Positions 22,760 through 36,626 are shown, counted from the first letter of the stretch. The stretch: 64,000 bases of DNA from Siphonodentalium dalli (GCA_032622095.1 CP136065.1:65091031-65155030); one strand, 5' to 3'. Notes: generated from the letters alone by a model not told the origin. Translations and numbers: made by a program.

Positions 22760-24761
22760 TGTATTCTATTTACCCTCAAGCTTGTCGGAGTATACTTTCA
22801 GTCCATGGATATTGTCCTGAGGCCAAAGGGAAAAACATTTGTGCTTGGGGTTTCCCTAACGACCCTAATTTAAACCCCATACCAGGGTCTTGCGAACCTT
22901 CGATTTTTGGTCGAAACAAACTTTGAAACCGAATAGTCTTCGTTAGTCAAACCTAATTACCACGTGGACTCGTGATAGTGGACAATTTAAACAGTTTGTG
23001 AAATTATATTAAATCAAAGTGTTATTTAAGTATTGACCGTCTGCAATATAAGATAATTACACAACATGGTTGGTGTGGATGTTCCCTTGGTGACTCACAT
23101 TCAGATTTGTTAAAATAAGGACACCATGTCATAGTTGCGAAGCCAGGCCCATAACTCTCCCTCCATAGTAATTCTTAAAATGACCTCTCAAGAACCATCG
23201 TGCCTATTTAGCTAAAATTTGATATGGAGGATTACTGGGGTTCAGATTTGTTAAAATGGGGTTGCTCGGGCAAACATGGGCGGAGCCAGGGTCATATCTT
23301 TTAACTCCTTGATTAATTTAACAACAAAAAAATTAAAGATACGGGCGGCTTTCCCTGTGGATATAGGTTTTAAAATAGTCACATCCACTGAAACCGCCAT
23401 AAACAGAATATTATATAATAGACTGGGAACTACCATATCGTCCCAATGAAAATGTTCTGTTGTGCTGTGGAATGCGTAGATAAAATTATTGGCGCAATCA
23501 ATAATCTCATTCAAATTACACCAAATTGTATTTTACTCGACCCACTGTCAGTTCAAAATGAAGCTAATCCACGTTACCTCATGATTGGGAAATGATCAGA
23601 CAGAAAACGTGTACATAATATAATTGTTCTTGCAAAGAGATGAATATTTTTCAATCCAGTTAATAGTATTTTCTCCTAACCTATATATGGTAATACATAG
23701 CAAATAAGGATTATTACGATGAATCGTAATGTAAGTTGTAAGTGCACCAAATTAGGAGTTTTACAACCAACGTAAAGCGTGCAAATCTAAAAGGAAATGG
23801 CGCAATATCGTAACTCATCTTATAAACAATCCACTGCGCTTTTTGCTTTTGCGAGAAACTGAACAACAGTTGACCTGTATTTTATCGGACACAAAGCGTG
23901 TTTTGTGAATAATATCGCATTCATATCATTATGCTATACTATTAGTATATTCTTTAGAAAATTATCGTAATTTGATGTTATTTCTAAATTATAAACTACA
24001 ATGAAGGCCGCCGTCCCTTTAATAAATGGAATTTCTTTTTTTATGAAAATTAAATAATTTTATATTTAAATCTTGAAAAATTGTCCACGTTATAGCATCT
24101 GCCAGGGTACACAGACTCATCCCATCAAATTTAGGCTGCCATTGAATATAACTATAATGAATTCAAGATGTGCCTGACCTGATACAAGAGCAGACTGATT
24201 CATAATCATCAGTGGGAAATGTTCAGATAACAAACCACCACAATAGGAGAGTACTTAAATGGATCTTTAACATAAACTAGCATCTGATACCTCACAAAAA
24301 TAATCCCCCTCATAATACCATATATCTCTACATTGAATGATATTCACCCATTTCTCATTGAAATTTTAACCGACTTGAGGAACATGGTAAATTCAGTACA
24401 TTCTGGGAGTCAGTTATCCCGACGATTATCCAACCTTCTGAATGTTGCTTCATTGGAAATTTTGCTATTTTCAAAAATCACACTTTAAACTTGACTCTCA
24501 ATATTCGCGCATTGATTGGTTAACTGGGTGATCAGTGTTTTAAGTGTTACCAGCGTTAATACTACGTGAGATTTTAATCGAACGCAATGTAAGAAATGAA
24601 CAATACCTTTTATGGTGTGCATCATGACATTTTTTTTTTGTTCAATCGAAAAAGATGGGAGGCTCTTCGAAGCAAAGGAAAATCTACTTTTATTTATAAA
24701 GTGATATAGATTGATTTGTAATATTGCTTTTATTCTAATGTTAACTTATTAGCTGTGATTA
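22760..24761. other. Intergenic stretch after RPL18
   Basis: About 23040-23300 holds a fragment resembling family F (AGAACCATCGTGCCTATTTAG). Otherwise it is AT-rich and unrecognised. Confidence 0.45.
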
Positions 24762-25152
24762 TTAACCCTTTACCCAACAGAAGGGCCCTGTGCCAATGCA
24801 TTCTCTTATATATGCGAGTCGACCATAGGTCGCCTCGCATATATAAGAGAATGCATTGGCTTAACACATTAAAAATAAAAAAATTGTTAAAGAATGTAAG
24901 AACAAATGGTAAAAAGTGTTAAAAAAAAGATTTTTTTTAGGCCAATGCATTCTCTTATATATGCGAGGCGACCTATGGTCGACTCGCATATATAAGAGAA
25001 TGCATTGGCACAGGGCATAACTGTAACTATCACAATGTGGTCAAGGAGCCGGTTCCCATGATATCCATATTTGTATGGTTCTATTGAGACAGACCGAAGA
25101 TATTTTAGGCTGTTGAAGCTTTATTTGGCCGGTTTGTTGGGTAAAGGGTTAA
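24762..25152. mobile_element. Family A MITE (piggyBac-like) with TTAA flanks, two-hairpin copy
   Basis: TTAA at 24762 and 25149 flanks inverted ends CCCTTTACCCAACA / TGTTGGGTAAAGGG. Inside are two near-perfect ~70-bp palindromes, each reading CCAATGCATTCTCTTATATA, then TGCGAG, a GTCGACC/GGTCGCC core and back. TTAA plus CCC ends are the piggyBac superfamily pattern. A near-identical copy lies reversed at 62227-62626. Confidence 0.88.
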
Positions 25153-25318
25153 TTGGAAGCTCTGCATTACAATGCAACGTATGCACCCGTGTGAACAGTT
25201 TACTGTAGACGACAGATCATGTCAACGCAAAGTATCAACCAATGCAACGGACTAGTCATTGGTACTTTAAAATATAGTTGTCACCTCTGCTTTATCTGTG
25301 CGATTGTCCAGAGCATCC

Positions 25319-25728
25319 AAGTCTGAGTTTGTGTGCCTGTCTTTGGCAGAATGAGGTCTCCGGAGGGTGAATTTAGTGATGCTATCCCGCATAATGGGCT
25401 AGCATCACTAAATTCAGCCTCTGGGGACCTCATTCTGTTTAGGCCTCATCTTGCCTGCAAAGTTTCTTTATTATCAAATTTCTATAGAAACTTCTTTGTA
25501 TAGATTATTTCTTATTTTTTAGTTTCTCTTTATCCACTAATTGGCAGACGACACACGAGGTTCCCAATGGGTGTACATCACAATTTTTCACCATTTGGGA
25601 ACTTCAATCTGAGTCTTATATCTCCCATAGCTGATGAAGCCATGCCAAATGAGGTCCCCAGAGAGTGAATTTAGTGATGCTAGCCTGCTATGCAGGATAG
25701 CGTTACTAAATTCACCCTCATGGGACAA
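25319..25728. mobile_element. Family B hairpin-ended composite element
   Basis: A left hairpin (25331-25445) and a right hairpin (about 25640-25728) are both built from AGAATGAGGTCTCCGG-type arms and TGAATTTAGTGATGCTA. They flank a middle with TTTCTATAGAAACTTCTT and CCATTTGGGAACTTCAATCT. The same composite recurs at 45.4, 59.1, 62.8 and 63.5 kb. Confidence 0.85.
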
Positions 25729-25820
25729 TTGCCTAACCATTGTCACAATAACTGCGGGCGGAAAAATAATGACTTGTGTTCACGGTGGGAAATCGCGTAG
25801 TTTAGAGGTTGGTGCAGTTA

Positions 25821-27504
25821 TGATTAAAACCATACTCAGACTCGAAAAGTACTGAGTCTGATGACAATAGGTAGAGATTCCATTACTCCCAGCAGGAATG
25901 ACTTATTTGCCAGCCAATCACAATATCCTCATGAACGCGATGTGACCAATCGCATGGAATTCCCAAGACCAGGGGAATTCCTTCAGCCGGTGCCGATTCC
26001 AGTAAACACCGCCAAATAGTTATAAATAGCGCAATAATTTTTCCGCCGCGTGGCTAATGTTTACAAATTCAGTCTAATTTTCGGTGGCATTTTAAACAAA
26101 TCGTGTCTGGCGGAAAAATAATTGTCCGGCAATTCTAAAATTTTGCACAAATTCACATTGTTAAAGGTACTCAACCCGATAAAACTCCTCTCAATTACTA
26201 TTTCAATGGCTTCGGGGGTCAAAAATATTTGATTCTAGTCGAGGAAGTCGCCCATCAAAGCTCAGATTTGTTAGATATCGATTTTAGAAATCTATTATTT
26301 TTCATTATCGGGAATATTATCTGGCCCAGAACTCAGTCAAAATTGCCACTTGATTTTAGAGTTATTCATCCTTGTCAGTTTGAATAGATTTGGAGTACAC
26401 ATCCAGAGCAGATTACGGCAGTTATTGGTACTCATCTCGAGAACATAACAAATTTGAAAAATCAATATCTAATAACTCTGAGCTTTGTTTGATGGGCTTC
26501 CTCGACTCGAATCAAATATTTTTTACCCCCCAAAGCCAAAGAAATAGTAATATAGGACCCTCTGATCGGATTGTTGTTGTTGGAATCTGTTGAGATGGGG
26601 ACCCTCTTTACGGGTTGAGTACCTTTAATGACAGTCATCGACTTATCTTTCAATACTACTTTGCTTTTTGCAGTGAGTTCGTTCTTCCTGGTAGACGTGA
26701 GATATGTCGCTCGCTCGACTCCGGCCGGTGTTATTAACCCCTCAAAATCCGATAAAATGGTATATAAACAAAGAACGGGGCCAAAATCGGGAGGCCCCGT
26801 GGACACTATATCTCGACGTTATAATATAGCGACATAGGCCACGAGGTTAACCTAGAAAATGTTACTCGCTCGACTCCGGTCGGTGTTATTAACCCCTCAA
26901 AATCCGATAAAATAGTATATAAACAAAAAGAACATTGGGACCGCCCAGGTGGCCCCACGTGCCCATGGACACAATATCTCGACGTTATAACGTAGCCACA
27001 TGCCACCTGAGGGCAACATAGAAAATGTTACTCTCTCGCTCGTCTCCGGTTGGTCATATTAACCCCACAAATGCCGATATTGGCTAAAAGAGCCTGTGTG
27101 ATTACTGGTGTCTTCGTGTGTTTTCAGACAGATTATTTTGGTGATTCTCGGTAGTGCAATACACCTAGCTGAGTGTTAATTCAATATATTGACGCGTCCA
27201 CGGCCGATGTTATTAACCCCTCAAACTCCGTTAAAATAGTGTATAAACAAAAAGAACCTTGGGACCGCCCGGGACTGCCCGATATTGAATAAGAAGCCAT
27301 GTTTTTCTTTCGCGGAAAGTAAACTCTTGCGTGGAAACGAAACCGAAACTACATTATGTCAAAGTTATTTTTAAAGACAAATGTGGGCGGTGACGTCATA
27401 CTGCAGGGGGTTGTCTGTGGAAGTTATTTATAGCGACAGTAATGCGACAAATAGCGGGTTTCATCAGACTCAGTACTTTTAGAGTCTGAGTATGGTTTTA
27501 ATCA
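25821..27504. mobile_element. 1.7-kb element with ~40-bp terminal inverted repeats
   Basis: The left end TGATTAAAACCATACTCAGA is mirrored by the right end TCTGAGTATGGTTTTAATCA, and the pairing continues inward through AGTACTGAGTCTGATG. Inside is a second foldback (about 26162-26635, ends AAAGGTACTCAACC / GGTTGAGTACCTTT). About three tandem units follow, each with TTATTAACCCCTCAAA and ATCTCGACGTTATAA (26700-27290). No transposase is seen and the target duplication is unclear. Confidence 0.8.
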
Positions 27505-27648
27505 GAACTGAGGTTCATGAGTTTGGTGATGATCGAGTACCACGCATTTAACATGGCCGAGGCCAGCATAAACGTACATAAACACAATATGAGAAACTGA
27601 CACAAAACGTAGCATTTTGACTGTTGCAAGCATATGCTAGATTATTTT

Positions 27649-29578
27649 TAGCTCAACTTACTTTGTAATATTCGTCTGATCATCATGAAATTTGTCATGG
27701 ATGTTAATATTGACATGTAGATGGGAACGAGTCATTTTGGGGTAGTTCGGCCAAAAAACATGGCCGCCAGCAGCCATCTTGGATTTTACTCTTTGCATGA
27801 TCTTCATGAAATTTGTCATGGATGTTAACAATGACATGTAGATGGGAACGAGTCCTTTTGGGGTCATTCCGCCAAAAAACATGGCTGCTGGTGGCCATCT
27901 TGGATTTCTAAATATTAAATCCATTGGCATGGGCTACAGGTCGTACTATTCGTCTGATCATCATGAAATTTGTCATGGATGTTAATATTGACATGTAGAT
28001 GGGATCGAGTCATTTTGGGGTCGTTCGGCCAAAAAACATGGCCGCCAGCAGCCATATTGGATTATACTCTTTGCATGACTAAATCCTTGGGCGCGGGCTA
28101 CAGGTCGTAGCTTTGGTCGGATCTTCATGTAATTATTTGTCATGGATGTTAACAATGACATGTATATGGGAACGAGTCCTTTTGGGGTCATTCAGCCAAA
28201 AAACATGGCCGCCAGCAGCCATCTTGGATTTTATACTTTGCATGACTAAATCCTTTGGCACAGGCTACAGATCGTACTTTTGGTCAGATCATTATGAGAT
28301 TTGTCATGGCTGTTGATATTGACATGTAGATGGGACGAGTAATTTTGGGGTTGTTTGGCCAAAAAACATGGCCACCAGCGGACATCTTAGATTTCAAAAT
28401 TCAATCCATTAGCACGGGCTACATGTCGTATCTTTTGTCGGATCATCATTAAATTTGTCATGGATGTTAATATTGACATGTAGATGGGAACGAGTCATGT
28501 TGGGGTAATTCGGCCAAAAAACATGGCCGCCAGCAGCCATCTTGGATTTTACTCTTTGTTTGACTAAATCCTTTGGCACGGGCTTTTGGTCCTACCTTTG
28601 GTCGGATCATTATGAAATTTGTAATGGCTGTTGACATTGACATGTAGATGGGATCGAGGCATTTTGGGGTCATTTGGGGAAAAAAAGCGGCCATCTTAGA
28701 TTTATAAAATCAATCTATTAGCATGGGCTACTTTGGGGTAATTCGGCCAAAAAACATGGCCGCTGGTGGCCATCTTGGATTTCAAAATTGAATCCATTGG
28801 TGTGGGCTACAGGCCACACTGTTTGATCATCATAAAATTTGTCATGAATGTTGACAGTTACATGTAGATCGGAACGAGTGATTTTAGGATAAATCGGCTT
28901 GAAACATGGCCGCTGGTGGCCATCTTTGATTTTACTCTTTGCATCACTAAATCCTTTGACACATCCTACAAACCACATACCTGATCCGATCATCACCAAA
29001 CTTCATATGAATCATTGGGGTGACCTCTTGGTGGGAACAAGTCATTTTGGGGTCATTTGGCCAAAAAAATATGGCCACCGATGGCCATTTTGGATTTTAC
29101 TCTTTGTATGACTCAATATTTCTACATAATCCATTAGTATGGGTTTTTGACCGATCTGTTTGTTTGATCTTAATGAAATTTGTCATGGACAATTGATCTC
29201 ATTTTCACAAACATGACTGATCTCACAACAGTGATAAGAGTGTCCATGGTGTGGTCATAAGGGAGTTGTTGCTGCAATTCCATCAATGACATAAACGGCA
29301 CCTCCAGTGATGGATGTTAACAATGACATGTAGATGGGAACGAGTTATTTTGGGGTCATTCAGCAAAAAATTCGGCCATTTTAGAATTTACTCTTTGCAT
29401 CACTAAATCCTTTGGCACACCATACTCACCACATCCCTGATCCGATCATCATGGAACTTGTCATGAATGTTGATATTGACATGTTCATCTTGTCTTACTT
29501 AGACATTTCAATTAACACCTTTCCTATTCCTCCATTTACTGTCGACCATTAAATTATTCCCCTACCTAAGTTGAGCTA
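27649..29578. mobile_element. Family D element: tandem 130-180-bp units between short inverted ends
   Basis: Ends TAGCTCAACTTA and TAAGTTGAGCTA bound about twelve diverged units. Units contain AAATTTGTCATGGATGTTAA, GACATGTAGATGGGAACGAG, AAAACATGGCCGCCAGCAGC and CATCTTGGATTTTACTCTTT. Open frames here are translations of the repeat (AGGHVFWPN-like) and not genes. Confidence 0.8.
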
Positions 29579-29601
29579 CAGTGTCATTGACACTTTCATT
29601 A

Positions 29602-31756
29602 TGTGTACCCATACCATGTATGGTACACATAATGCCGACATCCAGATCAACCATTCGTCCGTCTGTCTGTCTGTACGTAGACACTTGCTATCCGATTCGA
29701 TTACTTGAACATTTTTTATCGGATCGTGTTCAAATTTGATGTGCATGTTTATGATGACACACTCCTCACCTGTATAGTTTTTTTATCGATCGGTTGATCA
29801 GTTTAGAAATTATTAACACTTGGCATCCGCACATAGGCATGAGTTATCTGATGCTGTAACCAAAGTATTTTTTGTCCGATTGTGTTCATATTTGATATGT
29901 AGATTTATGACGACACATACGTCACCTGTATAGTTTTTGGTATCGATTGGTTGATCGGTTTAGAAAACAATTAACACTGCACATAAATGCTATCTGATGA
30001 ATCTAAGTCAAACAATTTTCTTCTGATCTGCCTCATATTTCTTACCTAGGTTTTTCTTAGCACGTTCTTCATCTGTATGGTTTTTGGTAACGTTTAGTTA
30101 ACCCTTTCTGCTCTTGTTTTTAAATAGAATTCATCCAAGCTGTGTTGACTTAAATATTTTTCATCTGATCAGCACCAAATTTGGTACATATGGTCCTCAC
30201 CCCGAAATACAGTTCAGGTTCGAATTTGAGTTTGATCCGGTATATTTTAACAGCTATGGCCATATAAAATTCAAGTAACTGACAATGTAATTAATGCCTG
30301 CACTGTGAGCTTAGAAGAGAACTTCTCACATCACACAGAGACTCTATTATTGGCATTAAGTTATGTTTAGCTGGACACTAGATAGACAGATAGCATGGCT
30401 AGCAGAATCTGTTGATAAAACCTGTCAAAACTGATTGATGACTCTCTGGTCCAGTTCTGTGCAATATTAAGTTAACCCCTTTGTTGAAACAGGTTGATGA
30501 TATTAGAGACTGACTTATTGTATGGGTTTCTAAATCCAATGACATGCTTTTTATAGACTTTTTGTGATTATCAGTTCATTAGTTTGGGTAAGATTAACCC
30601 CATTCTATCCGATTTCATTACTCAAATATTTCCATTGATTATGTTTATAGTTCTTGGTATAGTTCATGATAACACACCCCTAACTTGCATAGTGAGGGTC
30701 ATTTGGTTTATTTGCTTAAAAATATTAACATTCTCCACCAATCCTGTTGACACAATGTGATAACTAAATATTTTTCACATGATCTCTATATAAATAATTG
30801 CATCCATGTTAATGATACATTCTTCACCTGTATAGATTTTGGTATCGATTGAATGGTTTTGAAAATTTTAACCATAACTTTAATTATATTTCCGCTGTTT
30901 ACATACATTATATCTTTCCAATGATCAGCTTAGAAGAAAATTAACCCACCCCATTCCATAATCATACAGTATGATCCAATGTAATGAATCTAATATTTTC
31001 AATCTGACCAATCTCATATCGGTACCTCTAGCTATCTGAAAATTCTGCATTAAAACATTTTATATCCAATCATTATCAATCATTTTATATCCAGGTCTAT
31101 ACATCCCTCACTTGTATAGTTGTTCAGGTATTGATTGGTTTTGAATGGGAAATATTTTAACCCTTTTCTCCCTTCTAAATGATCGCATGAATTTTTAACA
31201 CAAAACAATAAAAAAAAAAGTACAATAAAAAAAAGAACATAATATGTTATGTCTCACATTCCAATGTAATAAGCAAATAAATGGAGTTGCTATGATGTTT
31301 ATCTACTTTAATGTCTTAACTATTTTGTCTTTAACTGCTGTGGTGCTTCTCTCTGACTATGGATTGAGCTTAATTAGCTTATCACTCTATAAGACATATC
31401 TGTGTTGGAGTGACCTAATAGGTTGAAATCAAATGCCACATCTGTGTTCCTATTGTGTTTATGTGAGCAAGGTTCCCAATAAGTCTGATTCCACTTGTGA
31501 CCTTAATAGAAAGGTGTGGATTGTTGAAGCTTTTGCACTCGTGTAAAGGTTGGTGTAAGGATTTATTAAAATAGCTGATACCTTATTTGTTTCGAAATCC
31601 TCAGTAGTATTCTTTTACATTCTGACCAAAGTTGCCAGTCTGAGGTTCATGTAATACACCAGTCCATACATCTAGGAAAATCCTTTTACTGACCACTTTG
31701 ATCAGAATGTTATAGCTAACAACTGAGTTTGGACACAGAGGTATCGGCTATTTAGG
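29602..31756. repeat. Family E element, first of two tandem copies
   Basis: It starts GTGTACCCATACCATG, followed by a CCGTCTGTCTGTCTG tract. Internal motifs include TTTTTGTCCGATTGTGTTCA, TGTATAGTTTTTGGTATCGA and CACACCCCTAAC. They recur about 2.0-2.3 kb downstream in the next copy. No gene is seen. Confidence 0.75.
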
Positions 31757-33590
31757 TGTACCCATACCATAGTATGGTACAGATAGTGTCGACGTCCGGA
31801 TTGGCCACTCGTCGTTTGTCCGTCTGTCCGTCCATAGACACTTTATGCATAATGTGATAACTCAAACATTTTCTATCCGATCGGAACCAAATTTTGTATA
31901 TGGGTTTCTCAGGCCAAAATACAGATCGAGTTCAAATATGGGTTTCATCCGAATTTGTTTACAGAGTTATGACCCTTTTTCGACTTAAAATTCACACGCA
32001 CATATTTTTATCTGATTGGAAAACAATTTGGTATGTGAGTTTCTCAATCCAAAATACTTATATAGTTCGAATATGGGTTTGATCCAATTTATTTTAAAGG
32101 AGTTATGACCCTTTTTCAAAAATAAAATAATTGTTTTTTTTAAATCCAATGCTATAACCGAAGTATTTTTTGTCCGATTGTGTTCATATTTGATATGTTG
32201 GTTTATGATGACACACCCCTCACCTGTATAGTTTTTGGTATTGATTGGTTGATCGGTTTAGAAAATAATTAACCCTTCACACACATGCTATCCAATGCAA
32301 TAAATTGAACATATTTCTTCTGATCTGCCTCATATTTCTTGGTTTTTCTCAGCATGTTCTTCATCTGTATGGTTTTTGTTATTGTTTAATTAACCCTATT
32401 CACTCTTATGTTTACTTAGAATTCACCCAAGCTGCTATGACTCAAACATTTTTCATCTGATCAACACCAAATTTGGTATATGAATTTCTCACCCCTAAAT
32501 ACAGATCAAGTTCGAATATGGGCTTGATCCGATATATTTTAACAAAGTTATTGTCCTTTATAATTCAAGTAATTAATACCTGTTTGCTGCCATGAATTTG
32601 AAGAGAACATATCACACAGACCATGTGTGTTATTGAAATTAGTTATTTATTGCTATGGACATTAGATACATGCTAAGCCTGACAGTGGTGGCACACCCCT
32701 ATGATAGCACACCCCTAACCTGCATAGTGAGGGTCATTTGGTTTATTTGCTTAAAAATATTAACATCCTCCACCAATCCTGTTGACACAATGTGATAACT
32801 AAATATTTTTCACACGATCACTATATAAAGTGTGAATTGTTGAAACTTTTGCACTCATGAAAAGGTTGGTGTAAGGATTTATAACAAGGGGTACGCATCT
32901 AAGATGCTGTCGAGTTTATTGGCAGTCGAAAAAAACTTCTGCCAATAACTTGGCAATAAGGCCCAAAAAGTCGGACAAACCTGGTTTTCGAGATATTATT
33001 GCAATAGAATTATATACCAAATATAAATTGAATGATTGGTTAATATCTCATAGAGTTATCGCGCTAACGGTGATAAAATTACAAAAAATTGACAAAGTAA
33101 CACCAGGGATTTTTTTTTGGACAAACCTGGTTTTCGAACTCGTCCGAGATATTGTTGCAAGAGACTTATATACCAAATATTGTTTGAATCAGTTAATATT
33201 TAATTGAGTTATTGCACTAGCGGTAAAAAAAATGCTAAAAATAGACAAACTTAAGGCCCATGACTCCAGTTAATATTTGATTGAGTTATCACGCCAACAG
33301 GTGATAAAATTGCAAAAAAGTCATCAAAGATGGACAACTCTTGTCAAAAAGTTCGGATGTGACCCATTTTCTACAGGCAGTAAATAGTCATTGGGAGCAA
33401 CTCACATACCAAATTTTTTTGAATCCGTTCACAAATGTCAAAGTTATACGGCATTCTTTAGGTCCGCCCTCCGCCCGCCCCTCGTCAAACCATAAGTCAA
33501 GTTTTTGAAAAACTCGACTAAAAATAGCTAATAGCTATCGCCAAGGTATGGGATAAACATCTGCCGATCGTGATTGGCCTCTCGTTTGAA
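31757..33590. repeat. Family E element, second tandem copy with right end
   Basis: It starts GTGTACCCATACCATAGTAT (a small hairpin) and GTCCGTCTGTCCGTCC. It repeats the internal segments of the first copy. The right end carries CAAGGTATGGG and GCCGATCGTGATTGGCCTCTC. Units with GACAAACCTGGTTTTCGA duplicate at 32980 and 33120. Confidence 0.75.
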
Positions 33591-36275
33591 AAATAGTATA
33601 GCAAATGCTTGTAGATGCCAAAAATAGGATAATTTTATTTACAATATACACACATGGAAAGTACAATTACAAATAAATATAATATTGATAGACTATACAT
33701 GTATATTGCTAGGGGTGATATAGTCATGGCTGAGTGTCTTCCTATCACCCCTTATATATATATGTAATGTCATATCATAGTTAATTACCGGTACCTTTTT
33801 CCTAGATTCTGGTCACGTTTGCGATTTTGAATGCGCGACGATACTCAACTCAAAACCCACATGATTCCCCACTGTGTTCACATGAGCTGAGTGTTGTATA
33901 AACCGCCTATTTGGACAAATGTTTTACCTACCCTTTCTTTACTGATTGGATTCTCCCACTCAGTTATAAAAGTATTCATTGGAATGATCTATTACTCATT
34001 TGGAGGGATGTTGTAGAGAAGAATTCATAGTCTTCCCTCCACTGAATAAATGACGACAAAACACCTTTTGCATACTAGCCGTACGAGCTCTCTAGTTTAT
34101 TTGATCACATACATGTATCATATACAGACAAGACCTGACCACCAATAATTTGACATATAAATCCCCAGTTGCGACAGCAGACACGCCGGACAGAAAAAAC
34201 CGCCTTCCAATTTGTTTTATGTTTTTTTAAAGACAGAAATCTGTGAACCAACCCAACAGGTGTGAACTCTGTCTACAGGGAAGGCAGTGGTTCTCACCTT
34301 TTACATTACGCGGTATATATTCTAGAAATGTTCCATGTCTGAACTCAAACATTCATACTTAGACACGGATTTTCATAAATTAATTTCGAACGAAATTATA
34401 AAACCGTTAACACGAATATATTGTAAAATATTTCGTATTTTAGAAACTTGATGACCGTACCGTCGTTCGCTAGAAAGTGACGATCTGGCATTGAACACGT
34501 GACATGCGAAATCAGAAACTCATCTCTGATTGGCCCTCACTGTCACGTGTTCAGTAAACAACTTTACTATCCCCGCCCATTTATTAACCCGTATCGTTCG
34601 AGACAAATGTTTTTCGCTATACTGCGAAACTCGAAAAACTATTATTCATTGGTGGGAAACGTTTAGATAATAAGTTATGGGAACTACTCGTCAATGAGTA
34701 TAGAAAGGGTTAATAAATGAATAAAGTCATATATTAGGTTTGGTAATTTATTAAATACTGTACATAACTTCAACAATAGTATTTCATTGGAACAGTTCTA
34801 ATGATGGAATCTAATAATTTAACTGGAGAAAGTAGACTAAGTAATCATCGAATAGCATGGAAATGTTTCCAATATAATAGATTCTACAGAGAAATTTTAG
34901 GTCACACCGAGAATGATGAAAGTGAAAATCCATCCTATTCTAAAAATAACCCATGAGCGGAATTAATACATCACTTTTAAAAACAAATTTCAAGCTGTTT
35001 TTAACACTATATGACGGGGAGCTGCATTAAAGATTCTGCGCCAGTGCAATGCAATGGCTTACAAAAAAAGTCAAGGTATATATTGTTAGGCCAATGTATT
35101 CAATTATATATGTGAAGCTCCCTATGTGAGACTCATATAATGAGAGAATGCATTTGCACATGGTTTTCGCAAAATGTACACAAAAATACAGAACTAAATT
35201 GCTCTATCTTTCAATGTCAATAATAACGAGATTCCACATGTTAAAACCATTAGGAAAGATAACTCTAAAATATAGAAAACCTTGATTATGATTAGATAAG
35301 GCGTGCTGCGTATTTTCTCATTTACAGAAGTCGCGCTACATTATTTTCTCGGTATTGAAAACAGAAAATATTTTACTACTTGTGATATATGCTAATTTGG
35401 TGGCATTCTCATGGTATCACATGGCGATATTTATTCTTTGATCAACGGAATTTCGACAAACTTCTATTCAGCTAGCACAGGTATCTTGAAATTTTGTGTT
35501 AAAAGTGATGCAAAGATTTAACCGCTAAGTCAGCTAGAGGAAGTTTACACATACATGTTCATCAGTGAAGCACGATCACATGATAAAATGGAAAGAAGAA
35601 ACTAGAAAATCAAGAGTCTGTACTTTCACTGATTGTTATGTCAAATGTAGGATAGTTTATAGTTTCCAAATAATGCAATTCTCGCAGTGAACATGCCTAG
35701 ATGTCGAAGAGTTATTTCAAATGATATAAATACAATAAAATGTGGTACTTTCTGATGCTGTCAGACTGTTTGGCTCTGAAATTGTACTTCCTCTTTGAAG
35801 TTATCTTTTGATTATATCAAGAAAACATTTTCAATATTAAATGAAATGGATGCTTGAACAATAAATGGGCATTTCCACAGCTGTCAAATCAAATAATTAT
35901 AGGGCACAATCATCCCTATTTTCCTTGTAAATTTCAGTTGTAAATATAAATATTTTAATGTGCATTGTGAATGTCCACAGCTCATGTACTATTAGTTTAT
36001 CCGTTGGGACAAATGGTTTTACGTTACAGACTTCATAGGTTCCTGGTCCCGAATTAGAACACCCTGCCCTCATAACTGGTTACGGCAATCAGGAATACTG
36101 AAGCAAACTGGGCCACGGCAAAGGGTTGCCGGAGCAGATTTCCAAAGCCAAACTATCTGAATTAAGAGGGCTGGAACATCTACAACAGACAGTGAGAAAT
36201 TTTCAATTTGAAGAGAATCCTACACTTGACGTTACCAAGAGGAGGTACAGACTAGTCATGTGATTTGGCAACATC
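33591..36275. other. Intergenic stretch, little recognised
   Basis: A decayed family A copy lies at about 35012-35172 (CCAATGTATTCAATTATATA). A single unit of the 69-bp repeat of 38.4 kb seems present near 34635-34712 (GAGTATAGAAAGGGTTAATA). The rest is AT-rich. Confidence 0.5.
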
Positions 36276-36626
36276 AATAAAATAGTCTGGTTTACGAACT
36301 CATTCTACAACTTTTTTTCTTGTAAAAAAATTAAGCTTTTTATTTTATTGTTTAGGTTTATGTTGATTAAAATTAAGCATGTGGTCAGTGGTGAAGAAAA
36401 TAGAATTGATGGCAGAGCCTCTTTTTTGCTTTCACCTTCATTTCCAATATTTATACATTTTTATGGGAAGAAAGACCTCAGTTTTTTTCATAATTTGAGT
36501 AAAACTTATTGTATTCAAATATTTTTAGAAATTCATGGACAGTTCCGCTATTTGTTAATTGCACATTTTTATTTTTTCCCCTCCTGCATTTGCATTTACT
36601 TTTTTCGTAAACCAGGTTATTTTATT
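36276..36626. mobile_element. MITE with 23-bp inverted ends
   Basis: The left end contains CTGGTTTACGAA and the right end TTCGTAAACCAG, each extended by AATAAAAT / ATTTTATT with two mismatches. A 102-aa frame inside is T-rich and not protein-like. The right part (CCCCTCCTGCAT to CGTAAACCAG) recurs at 41310-41365. Confidence 0.7.
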
